DNA from: Anaerolineae bacterium
Lineage (GTDB): Bacteria > Chloroflexota > Anaerolineae > B4-G1
Length of the DNA: 33,828 nt
Direction: 5' to 3'
Assembly (NCBI GenBank): GCA_026418995.1
Contig: JAOAAG010000169.1
Location: forward strand, 1-33,828
In this document: in pieces, positions 1-8,440 of the stretch
Layout of the letters: each line of letters starts with the position of its first letter
Position numbering within the stretch: the stretch's first letter is position 1
Made by a program: the position numbers and the translations under genes
Notes under the pieces: model-generated
Told to the model about the DNA's origin: nothing
Database searches by the model: none
What the model saw: the letters and a program-made list of their open reading frames with translations, nothing else

Positions 1-12
1 GTCCCAACCCAT

Positions 13-89
13 CTGGGCGGGGGCAAGCCCCTGGGCGGGGGCAAGCCCCTGGGCGGGGGCAAGCCCCTGGGCGGGGGCAAGCCCCGCCC
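13..89. repeat. 18-bp GC-rich tandem repeat ending in a hairpin
   Basis: Four exact copies of an 18-bp unit (CTGGGCGGGGGCAAGCCC) run from 13 to 84. The last copy continues into a hairpin with 8-bp arms GGGCGGGG (69-76) and CCCCGCCC (82-89), followed by a CCTACGAAT-like end. It resembles a REP-type intergenic element whose core has expanded in tandem. It sits at the window edge, where assemblies often break. Confidence 0.8.
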
Positions 90-140
90 CTACGAATCCC
101 CATTTGCCCGCTCCGAAGAACTATGATACACTGATACTCG

Positions 141-1922
141 ATGCGTCCCCTGGTACAGTGTCTACTGGATGCCGGGCCGCTCCGGCTGCAGGCTATAGCC
201 AGTTTCTGGGACGTCGAGCTGACGACTAACCGCCCCAGAGACATCGCTGCCCAACTGGCTGTAGTTCTCTCTGCCCCGGAAGCGATCGGGAAGGCGTGGG
301 ATAAACTACCCCAGGAGCAGCGCCAGGCCCTTGCCGACCTGCTTGCCCATGAGGGGCGCATGCCAGCACGTATATTCACCAGGCGCTGGGGGGAGATCCG
401 CCCGATGGGCCCGGCCAGGATGGAACGCGAACGCCCCTGGCTAAACCCTACCTCTCCAGCGGAGGGCCTCTGGTACGCAGGTTTCATCTCCCGCGTCTTC
501 AGCCAGGAGAGCGAAGGCGCTTACGAATTCATTTTCATCCCCCCTGAATTGAAAGCCCATCTTCCCGCTGTCACCTCCCCTGCAGAGCTTACCATCAGAC
601 TGGAACCGGCCCTGCCTCCGGTGGTTGCCTATATGCATGGCGAGGCCCTGCTCGACGATGCCTGCACCCTGCTGGCCTATTTGCAGAACGGGCAGGTACG
701 GCCCACCGCTGAGGGGGACTGGCCCGCCCAGCACCGGGCCTCGCTGGCTACCCAGTTGCGCGATGCCACTCCCGAGCGGCAGGATTTCCTCCACCACCTG
801 GTGCGACGCGTCGGATGGCTGCGCACAGTTATGGCCGGGAAAGACCACGCTACACCCATATTGCGCCCCGATCCCGACCCGGTGACGGCCTGGCTGCATA
901 CCCCGACAGAGGAACAACGTCGTGTGCTTATCGAAGCCTGGCGCGATGACCTCGAGTGGAACGATCTGTTTCACGTGCCGACTCTGCGTCCTGAGCAAAC
1001 CGGTACCTGGCGCAACGATCCCCGTCTGGCGCGGCGGGCCGTGCTGCGCCATCTGAAGGCCTGCCTTCCCAATACCTGGTACGCCATCGAGGATTTCGTC
1101 GCGGCTGTTAAACAGGCCGATGCGGACTTCCAGAGGCCCGATGGAGACTACGAAAGCTGGTACATCCGCGATCTTACTAGCGATACCTACCTTTCCGGCT
1201 TCGACAGTTGGGAACGGGTCGAGGGCGCGCTCTTGCGCTACCTGCTCACCGGCCCGCTGACCTGGCTGGGACTGGTGGACGTGGGTGCTAACCCGCTGCC
1301 GGGCTTTCATCCCCTGCTTTTCGTTCCGCAGTGCTTCCGTCTGACCCAGGCCGGGGCATCATTTCTCGGCCTGGTCGCCCCGTCGCCCGCGCCTGAGACG
1401 CCGCCATTGGTGCTGCACCCGGACTTTACGGTGTGGGCAGCGCCTGGCAGGCGTTATGAACGGTTCCAGCTCTCACGCATCGCTGACTGGGTAAGCTCTC
1501 CTCCCGTCTCCCCGATGGGGAGAGATTATCCAGAGATGGAGGCGAGGGGTAGGAGCACAGCTTACGTTTACCGGCTGACTCCCTCCTCGTTGGAGCGAGC
1601 CAAACGGCAGGGCATCCCTGTCTCGCGGGTAAAGGAATTCCTCGCCCAGGCCACGGGCTCGGGTGAGCAGGTTACGCGGCTCCTGGAGCCGGCCCTGAGA
1701 CGATGGGAGCAGAAGGGTAGCGAAGTGAGGCTGAAACGCGCGCTGTGTCTGCTTATCTCCGATGATGAGGTGATGAACCGGGTCCTTTCCTCTCCCAGGA
1801 TGCGCCGCTACATCAGTGAGCAGCTCAGCACGCGCACTGCGTTGGTACGGGAACAGGAATGCCGTGAACTCCTGATAGCGTTGGGTGAACTGGGCATTCT
1901 GACCGATGTGCACCTCTCTTGA
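141..1922 (+). CDS. XPB-helicase N-terminal-region-like protein (helicase-associated domain, no ATPase)
   Basis: A 593-residue soluble protein. Its N-terminal two thirds match the pattern I know from bacterial proteins related to the XPB/Ssl2 N-terminal region: an EEQR-type helical segment near residue 60, then a GEIRPMGPARMERERPW stretch, then a GLWYAGFISRVF block. From about residue 420 it has a PLVLHPDFTVWA segment, then VYRLTPSSLERAKRQGIPV, as in the domain called Helicase_C_3. There is no Walker A (GxxxxGKT) or DEAD/DEAH box, so it is not a helicase by itself; a regulatory or DNA-binding role is inference. The ATG at 141 has no Shine-Dalgarno, but a TATGAT at 122-127 could drive a nearly leaderless mRNA. 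The CBS gene follows 38 bp later and may be co-transcribed. Confidence 0.6.
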   Translation: MRPLVQCLLDAGPLRLQAIASFWDVELTTNRPRDIAAQLAVVLSAPEAIGKAWDKLPQEQRQALADLLAHEGRMPARIFTRRWGEIRPMGPARMERERPWLNPTSPAEGLWYAGFISRVFSQESEGAYEFIFIPPELKAHLPAVTSPAELTIRLEPALPPVVAYMHGEALLDDACTLLAYLQNGQVRPTAEGDWPAQHRASLATQLRDATPERQDFLHHLVRRVGWLRTVMAGKDHATPILRPDPDPVTAWLHTPTEEQRRVLIEAWRDDLEWNDLFHVPTLRPEQTGTWRNDPRLARRAVLRHLKACLPNTWYAIEDFVAAVKQADADFQRPDGDYESWYIRDLTSDTYLSGFDSWERVEGALLRYLLTGPLTWLGLVDVGANPLPGFHPLLFVPQCFRLTQAGASFLGLVAPSPAPETPPLVLHPDFTVWAAPGRRYERFQLSRIADWVSSPPVSPMGRDYPEMEARGRSTAYVYRLTPSSLERAKRQGIPVSRVKEFLAQATGSGEQVTRLLEPALRRWEQKGSEVRLKRALCLLISDDEVMNRVLSSPRMRRYISEQLSTRTALVREQECRELLIALGELGILTDVHLS

Positions 1923-1960
1923 TCCACCAATTTTAGCGCACACTGTTTAAGGAGGCTGCC

Positions 1961-2623
1961 ATGTTCGTGAAAGATAGAATGACCGCTAATCCCATTACCG
2001 TAACCGAGGATACCTCCATTGATACAGCCCTGTACCTGATGCGCGAGAAGCGGGTGAGGCGCTTGCCCGTGACCGATAAGCATGGGCGTCTGATAGGCAT
2101 TGTCTCGGAGAAGGACCTGTTGTATGCCTCGCCTTCGCCGGCCACCTCACTGAGCGTCTATGAAATCCCCTATCTGCTCTCCAAAATCAAAGTCCACGAC
2201 GTGATGACCAGGAATCCGATTACCGTGACCAGTGATACGCCGCTGGAGGAGGCCGCTCGCATCATGGCCGACAATAAAATCGGCGGGCTGCCGGTAGTCC
2301 AGGACGGCAAGTTGGTGGGGATCATCACCGAGACGGATATCTTCAAGATTTTTCTGGAACTGCTCGGTGCGCGGGACGAGGGAGTACGTCTAACGCTGAT
2401 CGTCCCGGCGGTCAAGGGGGTGCTGGCCAAGATCACCGGGAGGATTGCCGAGATGGGGGGCAATATTATGGCGCTGGGGAGTATCGCAGCCAGCGACCCG
2501 GCCTATGCCGAGCTTATGCTCAAGGTCGCTGATATACCCCACGATCAACTGGTCGCGGCTATGGAGGAGCTGGGGATGAAGGTGGTGGACGCCCGCTATT
2601 GCGCCACCACGAACACAGCCTGA
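1961..2623 (+). CDS. CBS-CBS-ACT domain protein (AcuB-like)
   Basis: A 220-residue cytosolic ligand sensor. Residues about 7-55 and 78-130 are two CBS repeats, each beginning VxDxMTxNPITVT and containing an RxLPV or GGLPVV strand followed by GIV/GIITExD. Residues about 140-212 form an ACT domain (LTLIVPAVKGVLAKITGRIAE). CBS pairs usually bind adenosine nucleotides and ACT domains bind amino acids; the same architecture occurs in AcuB-like proteins. The ligand cannot be told from the sequence. The start is secure: AAGGAGG at 1949-1955 lies five bases before the ATG. It converges with the ThiF-like gene on the other strand, 23 bp away. Confidence 0.88.
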   Translation: MFVKDRMTANPITVTEDTSIDTALYLMREKRVRRLPVTDKHGRLIGIVSEKDLLYASPSPATSLSVYEIPYLLSKIKVHDVMTRNPITVTSDTPLEEAARIMADNKIGGLPVVQDGKLVGIITETDIFKIFLELLGARDEGVRLTLIVPAVKGVLAKITGRIAEMGGNIMALGSIAASDPAYAELMLKVADIPHDQLVAAMEELGMKVVDARYCATTNTA

Positions 2624-2646
2624 AAGAGGTAACGGGATGCCTCCCG

Positions 2647-3498
2647 CTATATTTCCAGCCTCAGCATCTCAACGGTATTTCCTTCCATATCCATCACCAG
2701 CAAGCGGTGGCGGAGCAGGTCACCGCGGCCGGTGAGGATTTTGATGACCTCCTGGACCTCCCAGGCAGCCACGGCCATCGGCGTGGCTGCCGGGGTGCCC
2801 AGGTGTGCCTCTAACCCCCGCTCCGGTAGGTTTTCCTGATGTCCGTACAATCCTCGCAAGCCGGTATCCCCGGGCAGGATGGTCATCACCTGGCCCAGAA
2901 AACCGGCGATGCTTCCGTGAACCATAGGGATGCCCAGCGCCTGAGCGCCATCCTGAAGCATCAGGCGCGTCGGTAGCCGATCGAGCGCGTCCACCACGAC
3001 ATCGGCACCTCTCAGCAGCGTATCCACGTTCTGGCGGGTCAGGGTGGCCACATGGGCGATCACCTCCACCGCCTGGTTGACTTCGGTGACGCGCTGCCGT
3101 GCAACCAGAGCCTTGGGCTGCCCCAGGACGGCCTCGGTGCCGAACAGTTGTCTGTTAAGATTATGCTCCTCGAACACGTCCCCGTCTATCAGGATCAGCC
3201 GCCCGACGCCCATCCGGGCCAGCGCCTCGGCCACATAGCCGCCCAGGCCTCCCAATCCCACTACTGCTACGGTGGAGCGCAGCAGTTTCGCCTGCCCCTC
3301 CGGCCCGAGCGTGCCCATATTGCGCACATAACGGTGAGGCACGATACCCGCCTCCAGCGCCGCGAGTTCCACTTCCCGGACAGGGCACTCGAACCTGGCA
3401 GCCAGCTCAAGCGTTGCCCGGAGGGAGATGATCTGTCTCCCGTCAATCATGGTCGCTGACTGCTCTATCGCGCTGCGCAGCGTTACTCTGTCAACCAC
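2647..3498 (-). CDS. ThiF/MoeB/HesA-family adenylyltransferase
   Basis: A 283-residue E1-like enzyme. Members adenylate the C-terminal glycine of a ubiquitin-like sulfur carrier, or a small-molecule acid. A helical N-terminal extension (about 1-70) precedes the Rossmann core: GLGGLG at 81-86, acidic IDGD at 104-107, NLNRQ at 113-117 with the expected Arg116, Lys129, and VVDALD near 168-173. The two CxxC zinc pairs of MoeB and a clear catalytic cysteine of ThiF are absent, and no ThiS/MoaD carrier is nearby, so the substrate is open. The start is GTG, nine bases after the stop of the upstream zinc-ribbon gene, with a weak AGGT ribosome site inside that junction. It is the last gene of the minus-strand run that begins upstream with mgtC-like and ilvD. 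Confidence 0.82.
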   Translation of the reverse strand: MVDRVTLRSAIEQSATMIDGRQIISLRATLELAARFECPVREVELAALEAGIVPHRYVRNMGTLGPEGQAKLLRSTVAVVGLGGLGGYVAEALARMGVGRLILIDGDVFEEHNLNRQLFGTEAVLGQPKALVARQRVTEVNQAVEVIAHVATLTRQNVDTLLRGADVVVDALDRLPTRLMLQDGAQALGIPMVHGSIAGFLGQVMTILPGDTGLRGLYGHQENLPERGLEAHLGTPAATPMAVAAWEVQEVIKILTGRGDLLRHRLLVMDMEGNTVEMLRLEI

Positions 3499-3507
3499 TC
3501 TGCTTAC

Positions 3508-4377
3508 CTACTGAATCTGGATGGTCACCACATCCGAGCTAATGGCCCTTACCTCGCTGGTGCCGCTGATTTTCGCCGTCACGTTGGCCCTGAGGGTGAC
3601 CGTCCCGGCCTCCCTGGCCTCCAGCGTAAATATAGCCTCGGCACTCTGCCCCGGTTCGAGTTGTCCCCCCGGGGCGATGAGCTGTGGACGCACATCCAGG
3701 ACGTTACCCCATTCGCCGAACAATTGATAGCGCAGCTCACTCAGCGGCACTCCGCCAGTATTGGATATGGTGACGGTCACGTTCGAGGTACTGCCAAGGC
3801 TTATGGTAGGTGGCAGGCTGACCGTTACCTGAGCCCCAAAGCTGGCGACATCTACGGGTGCAGGAACGGGCGTCTCCGTGGGCTGTGGCGCCTCTTGCGT
3901 CACCGCAGCGGGGGTCTCTGTAGCTGCGGGCGTAGCCGTTGGCGCACCCTGCGCGGGCAGAGGTAGGCCAAGTTTGGGCCCCAGATAGAACACCCCCACC
4001 GCGAGGAGGGCAATACACAGCACCAGCACAACCCCCCCCAGCACCCAGACCACCGCAGGGACACGGCGAGACGGGTACGCTGCAGCCGCTGGCGGAGGGG
4101 GTTGCTGAAACGGGGGTGTCCCGAACTCGGGGGGATATGAAGGCGGCGGGGGCATAGAGGGCTGGGTCGGGGGTTGGGGAGGGGGCATGGCGCCGGTAGT
4201 CAGCGGATTGCCACAGCGCGAGCAAAAACGCGCCCCCGGCTTGTACGAAGCCCCGCACGCTGGGCACAGCATCTCCTCGACTGGAGGAGGAGCCGGCTGC
4301 ACCGCCAGCGGCTGGCCACACTGCTTACAAAAGCGTGCATCGGGGCGATTCTCGAAACCACACCTGGTGCATTTCAT
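3508..4377 (-). CDS. Double zinc-ribbon, single-pass membrane protein with Ig-like C-terminal domain
   Basis: A 289-residue protein. Two zinc ribbons open it: Cys3/6 with Cys17/20, and Cys38/41 with Cys52/55. A Pro-rich linker (about 60-100), one membrane helix (about 106-132), a Thr/Pro/Ala-rich stretch, and a beta-rich domain (about 185-289) of CARDB/DUF11 type (VTISNTGGVPLSELRYQ) follow. This is an inside zinc ribbon and outside Ig-like fold layout; a scaffold role is inference. I choose the ATG at 4377 rather than an in-frame one 45 bp upstream, because AAAGGAGAGG lies just before it and the longer form would begin inside a palindromic repeat. ilvD ends 69 bp upstream. The ThiF-like gene starts nine bases after its stop. 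Confidence 0.8.
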   Translation of the reverse strand: MKCTRCGFENRPDARFCKQCGQPLAVQPAPPPVEEMLCPACGASYKPGARFCSRCGNPLTTGAMPPPQPPTQPSMPPPPSYPPEFGTPPFQQPPPPAAAAYPSRRVPAVVWVLGGVVLVLCIALLAVGVFYLGPKLGLPLPAQGAPTATPAATETPAAVTQEAPQPTETPVPAPVDVASFGAQVTVSLPPTISLGSTSNVTVTISNTGGVPLSELRYQLFGEWGNVLDVRPQLIAPGGQLEPGQSAEAIFTLEAREAGTVTLRANVTAKISGTSEVRAISSDVVTIQIQ

Positions 4378-4394
4378 CTGAACCTCTCCTTTCA

Positions 4395-4442
4395 GATGAC
4401 GGTCACTTCTGGTGACGGTCACTTCTGGGAGTGACCGTCACC
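4395..4442. repeat. GTGAC palindrome after ilvD (full hairpin plus an extra half unit)
   Basis: Perfect 13-bp arms GGTGACGGTCACT (4411-4423) and AGTGACCGTCACC (4430-4442) flank a 6-nt loop. A second left half (TGACGGTCACTTCT, 4397-4410) adjoins it. It begins five bases after the ilvD stop and ends shortly before the next gene's ribosome site. No T-tract follows, so it is not a standard intrinsic terminator. It may act as a 3' mRNA stabiliser or partial attenuator (inference). Confidence 0.85.
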
Positions 4443-4446
4443 TTCA

Positions 4447-6102
4447 TCATTTCAATACCGCTCCGCTCCCCGCCGAGGTGACCATAGCCGCATAGCGGGT
4501 CAGGTAGCCGCTGGTGATCCTGGGGGGCAGGGGCTGCCACCTCTCCCTCCGCCGGGCCAACTCCTCCTCCGGGACATGGAGGTGCAGACGTTTGCCGGGG
4601 ATATCCACTTCGATCTCATCTCCCTCCTGGACCAGGGCGATCGGCCCGCCCGCGGCCGCTTCCGGCGAGATGTGGCCCACCGCCGAGCCTCGCGTGGCAC
4701 CGGAGAACCGCCCGTCCGTCAGGAGGGCGACGCTGTCATCCAGCCCCATGCCCGCCAGCGCCGAGGTAGGCATCAACATCTCGCGCATCCCTGGCCCACC
4801 GCGCGGCCCTTCGTAGCGGATGACGACGACATCACCGGGGCGGATGCGCCCGCCCAGAATGGCCTCCAGCGCCGTCTCCTCGCTATCGAAGACACGGGCC
4901 GGCCCCCGGTGGTGCATCATCTCCGGCCGTACCGCTCCGGCCTTGACCACCGCCCCCTCCGGTGCCAGATTACCCCACAGGATAGCGATACCCCCGTCGG
5001 ACCGATAGGGGGCCTCGATCGGACGGATAGTGTCGTTGGCACGGCGCACTCCCTCCAGGTTCTCGGCGATCGTCTTGCCCGTTACCGTGAGGGCGTCGCC
5101 ATGCACCAGGCCGGCGCGCAGTAGCTCCGCCATCACCGCCGGTATGCCGCCGGCCTCGTCCAGGTCCTGGATGTGGTGAGGGCCGGAGGGGCTGAGCTTC
5201 ACTATGTAAGGTGTGCGGGCACTGATGGTGTCGAATTTCTCCAGCGGAAGCGAGACCCCTGCCTCGTGAGCAATGGCGGTCAGGTGGAGCACGGTGTTGG
5301 TAGAGCCGCCGATGGCCATATCTACGGCGATGCCGTTCTCGAAGGCCGCCTCAGTCATGATCTGGCGGGGAAGCGTACCACTCTCTACCAGCTTCACAAT
5401 GCGCATCCCCGCCTGTTTAGCCAGCCGCAGACGCGCCGCAGTGACGGCCGGTATAGTGCCGTTGCCCGGCAGCGCCATACCGATCGCTTCGGTCAGGCAA
5501 TTCATCGAGTTGGCAGTGAACAGGCCAGCGCAGGAGCCGCAGCCCGGGCAGGCAACCAGCTCCAGCCTGGCCAACTCCTCATCGTCCAGCTTCCCGGCCT
5601 GATATTCGCCCACCGCTTCAAAGAGCGTTTTCAGGTCTATATCCTGACCCCGGTAGCGGCCGGCCAGCATCGGCCCGCCGCTGACGAAGATGGCCGGGAT
5701 ATTGAGCCGTGCCGCAGCCATCAGCATACCCGGAATGATCTTGTCGCAATTGGGAATGAAGACGAGGCCATCGAATTGGTGGGCCAGCACCATGATCTCG
5801 ACCGAATCGGCGATCAGCTCCCGGCTGGGGAGGGAGTAGCACATTCCAACGTGGCCCATCGCGATCCCGTCGCACACACCGATGGTATTGAACTCCAGCG
5901 GTGTACCGCCTGCCATGCGCACGCCAGCCTTCACCGCCTCGGCCACCCGGTCCAGATGGACATGGCCTGGCACAATCTCGTTGAAGGAATTGACGATCCC
6001 GATGAGCGGCCGTTCCAGCTCTTCGGGTGTCAATCCGGTAGCATAGAAGAGGCTCCGATGGGGAGCACGTTCAAACCCGCGTTTCACTGCATCGCTACGC
6101 AT
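4447..6102 (-). CDS. ilvD: Dihydroxy-acid dehydratase
   Basis: A 551-residue enzyme of normal family length. It dehydrates 2,3-dihydroxy-isovalerate and 2,3-dihydroxy-3-methylvalerate to the keto acids that precede valine, leucine and isoleucine. Visible hallmarks are the Fe-S cysteine motifs [20 protein letters not shown] and [17 protein letters not shown], plus the C-terminal TDGRFSG and [16 protein letters not shown] blocks. The start at 6102 ([18 protein letters not shown]) matches the usual family N-terminus and has AAGGAG just upstream; an in-frame ATG 84 bp earlier would overlap the preceding gene. It starts 20 bp after the MgtC-family gene and is likely in the same transcript. No other ilv or leu genes are in the window. 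The stop is doubled (TGATGA). Confidence 0.97.
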   Translation of the reverse strand: MRSDAVKRGFERAPHRSLFYATGLTPEELERPLIGIVNSFNEIVPGHVHLDRVAEAVKAGVRMAGGTPLEFNTIGVCDGIAMGHVGMCYSLPSRELIADSVEIMVLAHQFDGLVFIPNCDKIIPGMLMAAARLNIPAIFVSGGPMLAGRYRGQDIDLKTLFEAVGEYQAGKLDDEELARLELVACPGCGSCAGLFTANSMNCLTEAIGMALPGNGTIPAVTAARLRLAKQAGMRIVKLVESGTLPRQIMTEAAFENGIAVDMAIGGSTNTVLHLTAIAHEAGVSLPLEKFDTISARTPYIVKLSPSGPHHIQDLDEAGGIPAVMAELLRAGLVHGDALTVTGKTIAENLEGVRRANDTIRPIEAPYRSDGGIAILWGNLAPEGAVVKAGAVRPEMMHHRGPARVFDSEETALEAILGGRIRPGDVVVIRYEGPRGGPGMREMLMPTSALAGMGLDDSVALLTDGRFSGATRGSAVGHISPEAAAGGPIALVQEGDEIEVDIPGKRLHLHVPEEELARRRERWQPLPPRITSGYLTRYAAMVTSAGSGAVLK

Positions 6103-6122
6103 AAGGCTCCTTTCCGAAAAGC

Positions 6123-6755
6123 TCAGTATCGGAACTCTATGACCTCCGTATTCTCGATCAGGGCAGGGATAAGCCGTCTGTGACAACGTTTCCTGCCCAC
6201 GGTGCGCAAGGTATAAACGATCCTATCGCCCTGTTTGTGGACGGATTGCGTGTACACACGTATGCCACAATTGCGGAAAATCTGCTCCAGCTTGGCCAGA
6301 TGGGAGGAGCCGAGCGGCAGGACAATCTCGTAGGTGTGGGTATCATGCAGGTTGTCTAACCACCTCTCAAAAAGGGGAAATACCCAGAGCACAATCAGAA
6401 CCGTCAATGTGCTGACGCCTACCAGAAGGTAGAGACCGCCCCCGATGCCCATCCCCAGTGCGGCGGCCAGCCAGATAGTCGAGGCGGTAGTCAACCCTGT
6501 TACCTTGCCTCCGTTGCCATGCAGAATAGCACCTGCCCCCAAAAAGCCGATGCCGGTAACAATGTTGGCCGCGACACGTGCGCTGTCATTCCAGAGGTGG
6601 AATGATAGCATAGTAAACAGCGTGGCCCCAAGCGTGATGAAGATGATGGTACGGAAGCCAGCGGATTTATCACGAAACTCGCGCTCAGCGCCGATGACTC
6701 CGCCAACAAGTAGCGCCACGGCCAGCTTGAGCATATCTTCGGTAGAGATGGTCAC
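6123..6755 (-). CDS. MgtC/SapB-family membrane protein
   Basis: A 210-residue protein. The N-terminal half is the MgtC/SapB membrane domain: about four hydrophobic helices with the signatures [19 protein letters not shown] (residues 18-36) and [11 protein letters not shown] (near 68), then the Thr-rich [19 protein letters not shown]. The C-terminal 75 or so residues (from HTYEIVLPL) look like the soluble ACT-like domain found in longer MgtC proteins. MgtC-type proteins are linked to growth under low magnesium and to control of F-type ATP synthase; the role here is unproven. I saw no magnesium riboswitch in the 280-bp upstream gap. The ribosome site is weak (CCAGGGAT about 12 bases ahead). ilvD follows after 20 bp. 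Confidence 0.9.
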   Translation of the reverse strand: MTISTEDMLKLAVALLVGGVIGAEREFRDKSAGFRTIIFITLGATLFTMLSFHLWNDSARVAANIVTGIGFLGAGAILHGNGGKVTGLTTASTIWLAAALGMGIGGGLYLLVGVSTLTVLIVLWVFPLFERWLDNLHDTHTYEIVLPLGSSHLAKLEQIFRNCGIRVYTQSVHKQGDRIVYTLRTVGRKRCHRRLIPALIENTEVIEFRY

Positions 6756-6921
6756 AGCAATATCCCTGGACTAAGGTGAGAACCTCTGAGGGCCTGCGAT
6801 GTTTCAGCCGATAGTGTGCCTTCCTGTGCTGCAACGTTGGCTGAGATCCGTTGGTCTCCCATTGAACAGATTGCTCCTCAGGCAGCAGGACGACCCTTTT
6901 ACCCGGCCAGGATAAGCAAAC

Positions 6922-6946
6922 GCCCCGCCCACGAGCGGGGCGGGGC
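6922..6946 (-). terminator. Probable intrinsic terminator of the tRNA-Asp transcript
   Basis: A 9-bp GC-only stem, GCCCCGCCC (6922-6930) with GGGCGGGGC (6938-6946), with a 7-nt loop. Read on the minus strand it is followed by GTTTGCTT, a modest T-rich tail. It lies 92 bp beyond the 3' end of tRNA-Asp. The rest of 6756-7037 shows no gene or known riboswitch. Confidence 0.6.
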
Positions 6947-7037
6947 TTCTCTTCTGCGTGGGCCGGCCGGATCAGCCAGGGGCTCAACCCCATCGGCGGG
7001 CTGATGCAGCCCCCGGCAGGAAGGCGGTGATACTAGC

Positions 7038-7113
7038 TGGCGGGAGCGACGGGATTCGAACCCGCGATCTCCGGCTTGACAGGCCGGCATGTTAACCGCT
7101 ACACTACGCCCCC
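7038..7113 (-). tRNA. tRNA-Asp (GTC anticodon)
   Basis: A full 76-nt cloverleaf on the minus strand. The 7-bp acceptor GGGGGCG pairs with CGCTCCC with one G-U. The anticodon stem CCGGC/GCCGG encloses the loop CTGTCAA, giving anticodon GTC. The T arm has GGTTCGAATCC, and CCA is encoded. It lies just downstream of the cyclic-nucleotide-binding-domain gene but has its own promoter in the 43-bp gap. Confidence 0.97.
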
Positions 7114-7124
7114 AGCACGGACGT

Positions 7125-7153
7125 ATCATACCACACTCCCCCCGATTCGTCAA
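7125..7153 (-). promoter_or_regulatory. Promoter of tRNA-Asp
   Basis: Minus-strand -35 TTGACG (7148-7153), 17-bp spacer, -10 TATGAT (7125-7130) preceded by TGG, an extended -10. The -10 ends 11 bases before the mature 5' end of the tRNA, as expected for a short leader. Confidence 0.8.
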
Positions 7154-7156
7154 GAG

Positions 7157-7678
7157 TCACCGCCTGCGCGGCCCCCACAGCAGTTGCTCACGAATGGCCA
7201 GGTCGGTGCCACGGATCTTGAATGCCAGATCGGCGGCGATGTTACGCATCAGGCGGTAGCCGAGGTGGGGATCGGCATCACACAGCTTGAGCAGCTCCGC
7301 GCGCGGAATGACAAGGAGCAGCGTCTTCTTCGCGGCACAGCGCGCCGACGCCGAGCGCAACCCCTGATCTACCAGCGCTACCTCACCGAAAGTCTGGCCC
7401 CGCCTGATGGTCGCAATGGTCATCGGCCCAGGTAGCTGGCCTGCCAGGGCGGACTGGATGATGGCCGGACTGACGAGAATGTCTACGACGCCGTTAGCGA
7501 CCACGTACAGCTCGTCGCCACTGCTGTTTTCCTCGAAGATCATCTCGCCCTCGTCAGGAGTGACCTCCGAGCAGATCGCGGCGATGCGCTCCAGTTGCGC
7601 TTCCGTCAGATCGTAAAAGATATCCGCTTGCCGCAGGATGTTAACATAGTCCGAGGTCCTGTCCTTCTTGTCGCCCAT
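7157..7678 (-). CDS. Cyclic-nucleotide-binding (CRP/FNR-type) domain protein without HTH
   Basis: A 173-residue protein made almost entirely of one cNMP-binding beta-barrel (about residues 15-150). Visible features are GEMIFEENSSGDELYVVANG, the FGEVALVDQGLRSASARCAA phosphate-binding-cassette region (the FGE...R-A-R pattern) and the helix around LMRNIAADLAFKIR. It ends soon afterwards with no helix-turn-helix, so it is not a CRP-like DNA-binding regulator on its own. It may sense cAMP or another ligand for a partner, or be a ligand-free fold. The ATG at 7678 has AGGGGAG just upstream. It follows the zinc-ribbon gene by 32 bp, presumably in one transcript. Confidence 0.85.
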   Translation of the reverse strand: MGDKKDRTSDYVNILRQADIFYDLTEAQLERIAAICSEVTPDEGEMIFEENSSGDELYVVANGVVDILVSPAIIQSALAGQLPGPMTIATIRRGQTFGEVALVDQGLRSASARCAAKKTLLLVIPRAELLKLCDADPHLGYRLMRNIAADLAFKIRGTDLAIREQLLWGPRRR

Positions 7679-7710
7679 GATACTCCCCTTTCCTGGCGCT
7701 CCATTAGACT

Positions 7711-8340
7711 CTAGCGGACGTTCCCGCCCAGGGTCTGTTGTAGAATCTCCCGCGCTTCTCTGGCCCCCATCGTCAGCAATTCAAAACCGAATCGGCCCCG
7801 GGTGGTCTCGATGTTCATCGTGGCATAGTGACTGGTGTTACCATAATCCTCTGGTCTAACAGCAGGTGGGTCTTTCAGACGGATGGAACGGATCTCCTGG
7901 TTCCCGAAAACAATGCTACCTGGTTTCTGGGCCAGTTTCGCCACAGGCGTAGCCCGGTATTCCTCGTAGATTACCTGTATCCAGGCCAACTGAGCCCTCC
8001 ACTGGCCAAAGAACCCCTTGCCGGCAGCACGGGCCTGTGCCTGGGCCGTTTGGATCGCCTGCTGCATGTCCTGTTTGGTGATGGGTACCAGCACCAGCCG
8101 TTGGGGAGTCACCACCGTGTTGAAGAACTCCACTGACAGTCCCATGAAACCCCGGCGTCGCTGCACAGGGATGATATTGACGATCGGCTCGCTTGGGGAG
8201 GAAGCAGGCTCCCGGGACTGCTGCGCAACGGCCTGGGTGGCCTGCGGAGAAGCTACCGGGGCACCACAGTTGCTGCAGAACCGGGCGCCGCGAGGGAGGG
8301 GACTCCCGCATTGACTACAAAACTTTGCGTCTATGGTCAT
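7711..8340 (-). CDS. Zinc-ribbon protein of unknown function
   Basis: A 209-residue protein. The N-terminus is a zinc ribbon (Cys8/Cys11 and Cys22/Cys25) followed by a Gln/Ala/Ser-rich linker. The rest (about 55-209) is an alpha/beta domain I do not recognise, with QRLVLVPITKQDMQQAIQ, a Lys-rich helix, and a C-terminal part reminiscent of PH-like domains (RFGFELLTMGAREAREILQQ). The start at 8340 is chosen because AAGGAGA lies seven bases upstream and the ribbon begins at once; a longer reading frame extends to 8571 but would cross the promoter at 8412-8440. It heads a transcript with the cNMP-binding-domain gene. No membrane segment is evident. Confidence 0.72.
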   Translation of the reverse strand: MTIDAKFCSQCGSPLPRGARFCSNCGAPVASPQATQAVAQQSREPASSPSEPIVNIIPVQRRRGFMGLSVEFFNTVVTPQRLVLVPITKQDMQQAIQTAQAQARAAGKGFFGQWRAQLAWIQVIYEEYRATPVAKLAQKPGSIVFGNQEIRSIRLKDPPAVRPEDYGNTSHYATMNIETTRGRFGFELLTMGAREAREILQQTLGGNVR

Positions 8341-8411
8341 TGGTCTCCTTGGTATCGGTCCTGGGGCGGTCAGGTGGCTTGTGAGACACAAGGCCGGGAA
8401 AGTGTGCTGAA

Positions 8412-8440
8412 ATTCTACCACCCTTTCTCTGGATGAGCAA
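8412..8440 (-). promoter_or_regulatory. Promoter of the zinc-ribbon / cNMP-domain transcript
   Basis: Minus-strand -35 TTGCTC (8435-8440), 17-bp spacer, -10 TAGAAT (8412-8417) preceded by TGG (extended -10). It lies about 70 bp upstream of the chosen start at 8340, which supports that start over the longer frame. Confidence 0.6.

Noticed and set aside
1-90. Left-end tandem repeat as a CRISPR fragment
   Set aside because: The units are directly abutting 18-mers with no spacers and there are no cas genes.
3769-3783. GGTGACGGTCAC sequence inside the zinc-ribbon membrane protein gene
   Set aside because: It encodes alternating Val-Thr in a beta-strand (VTVTI); the match to the intergenic palindrome is a codon coincidence and it lacks the second arm.
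5173-6183. Plus-strand frame of 336 codons across ilvD
   Set aside because: It is entirely antisense to ilvD, whose family motifs are unambiguous.
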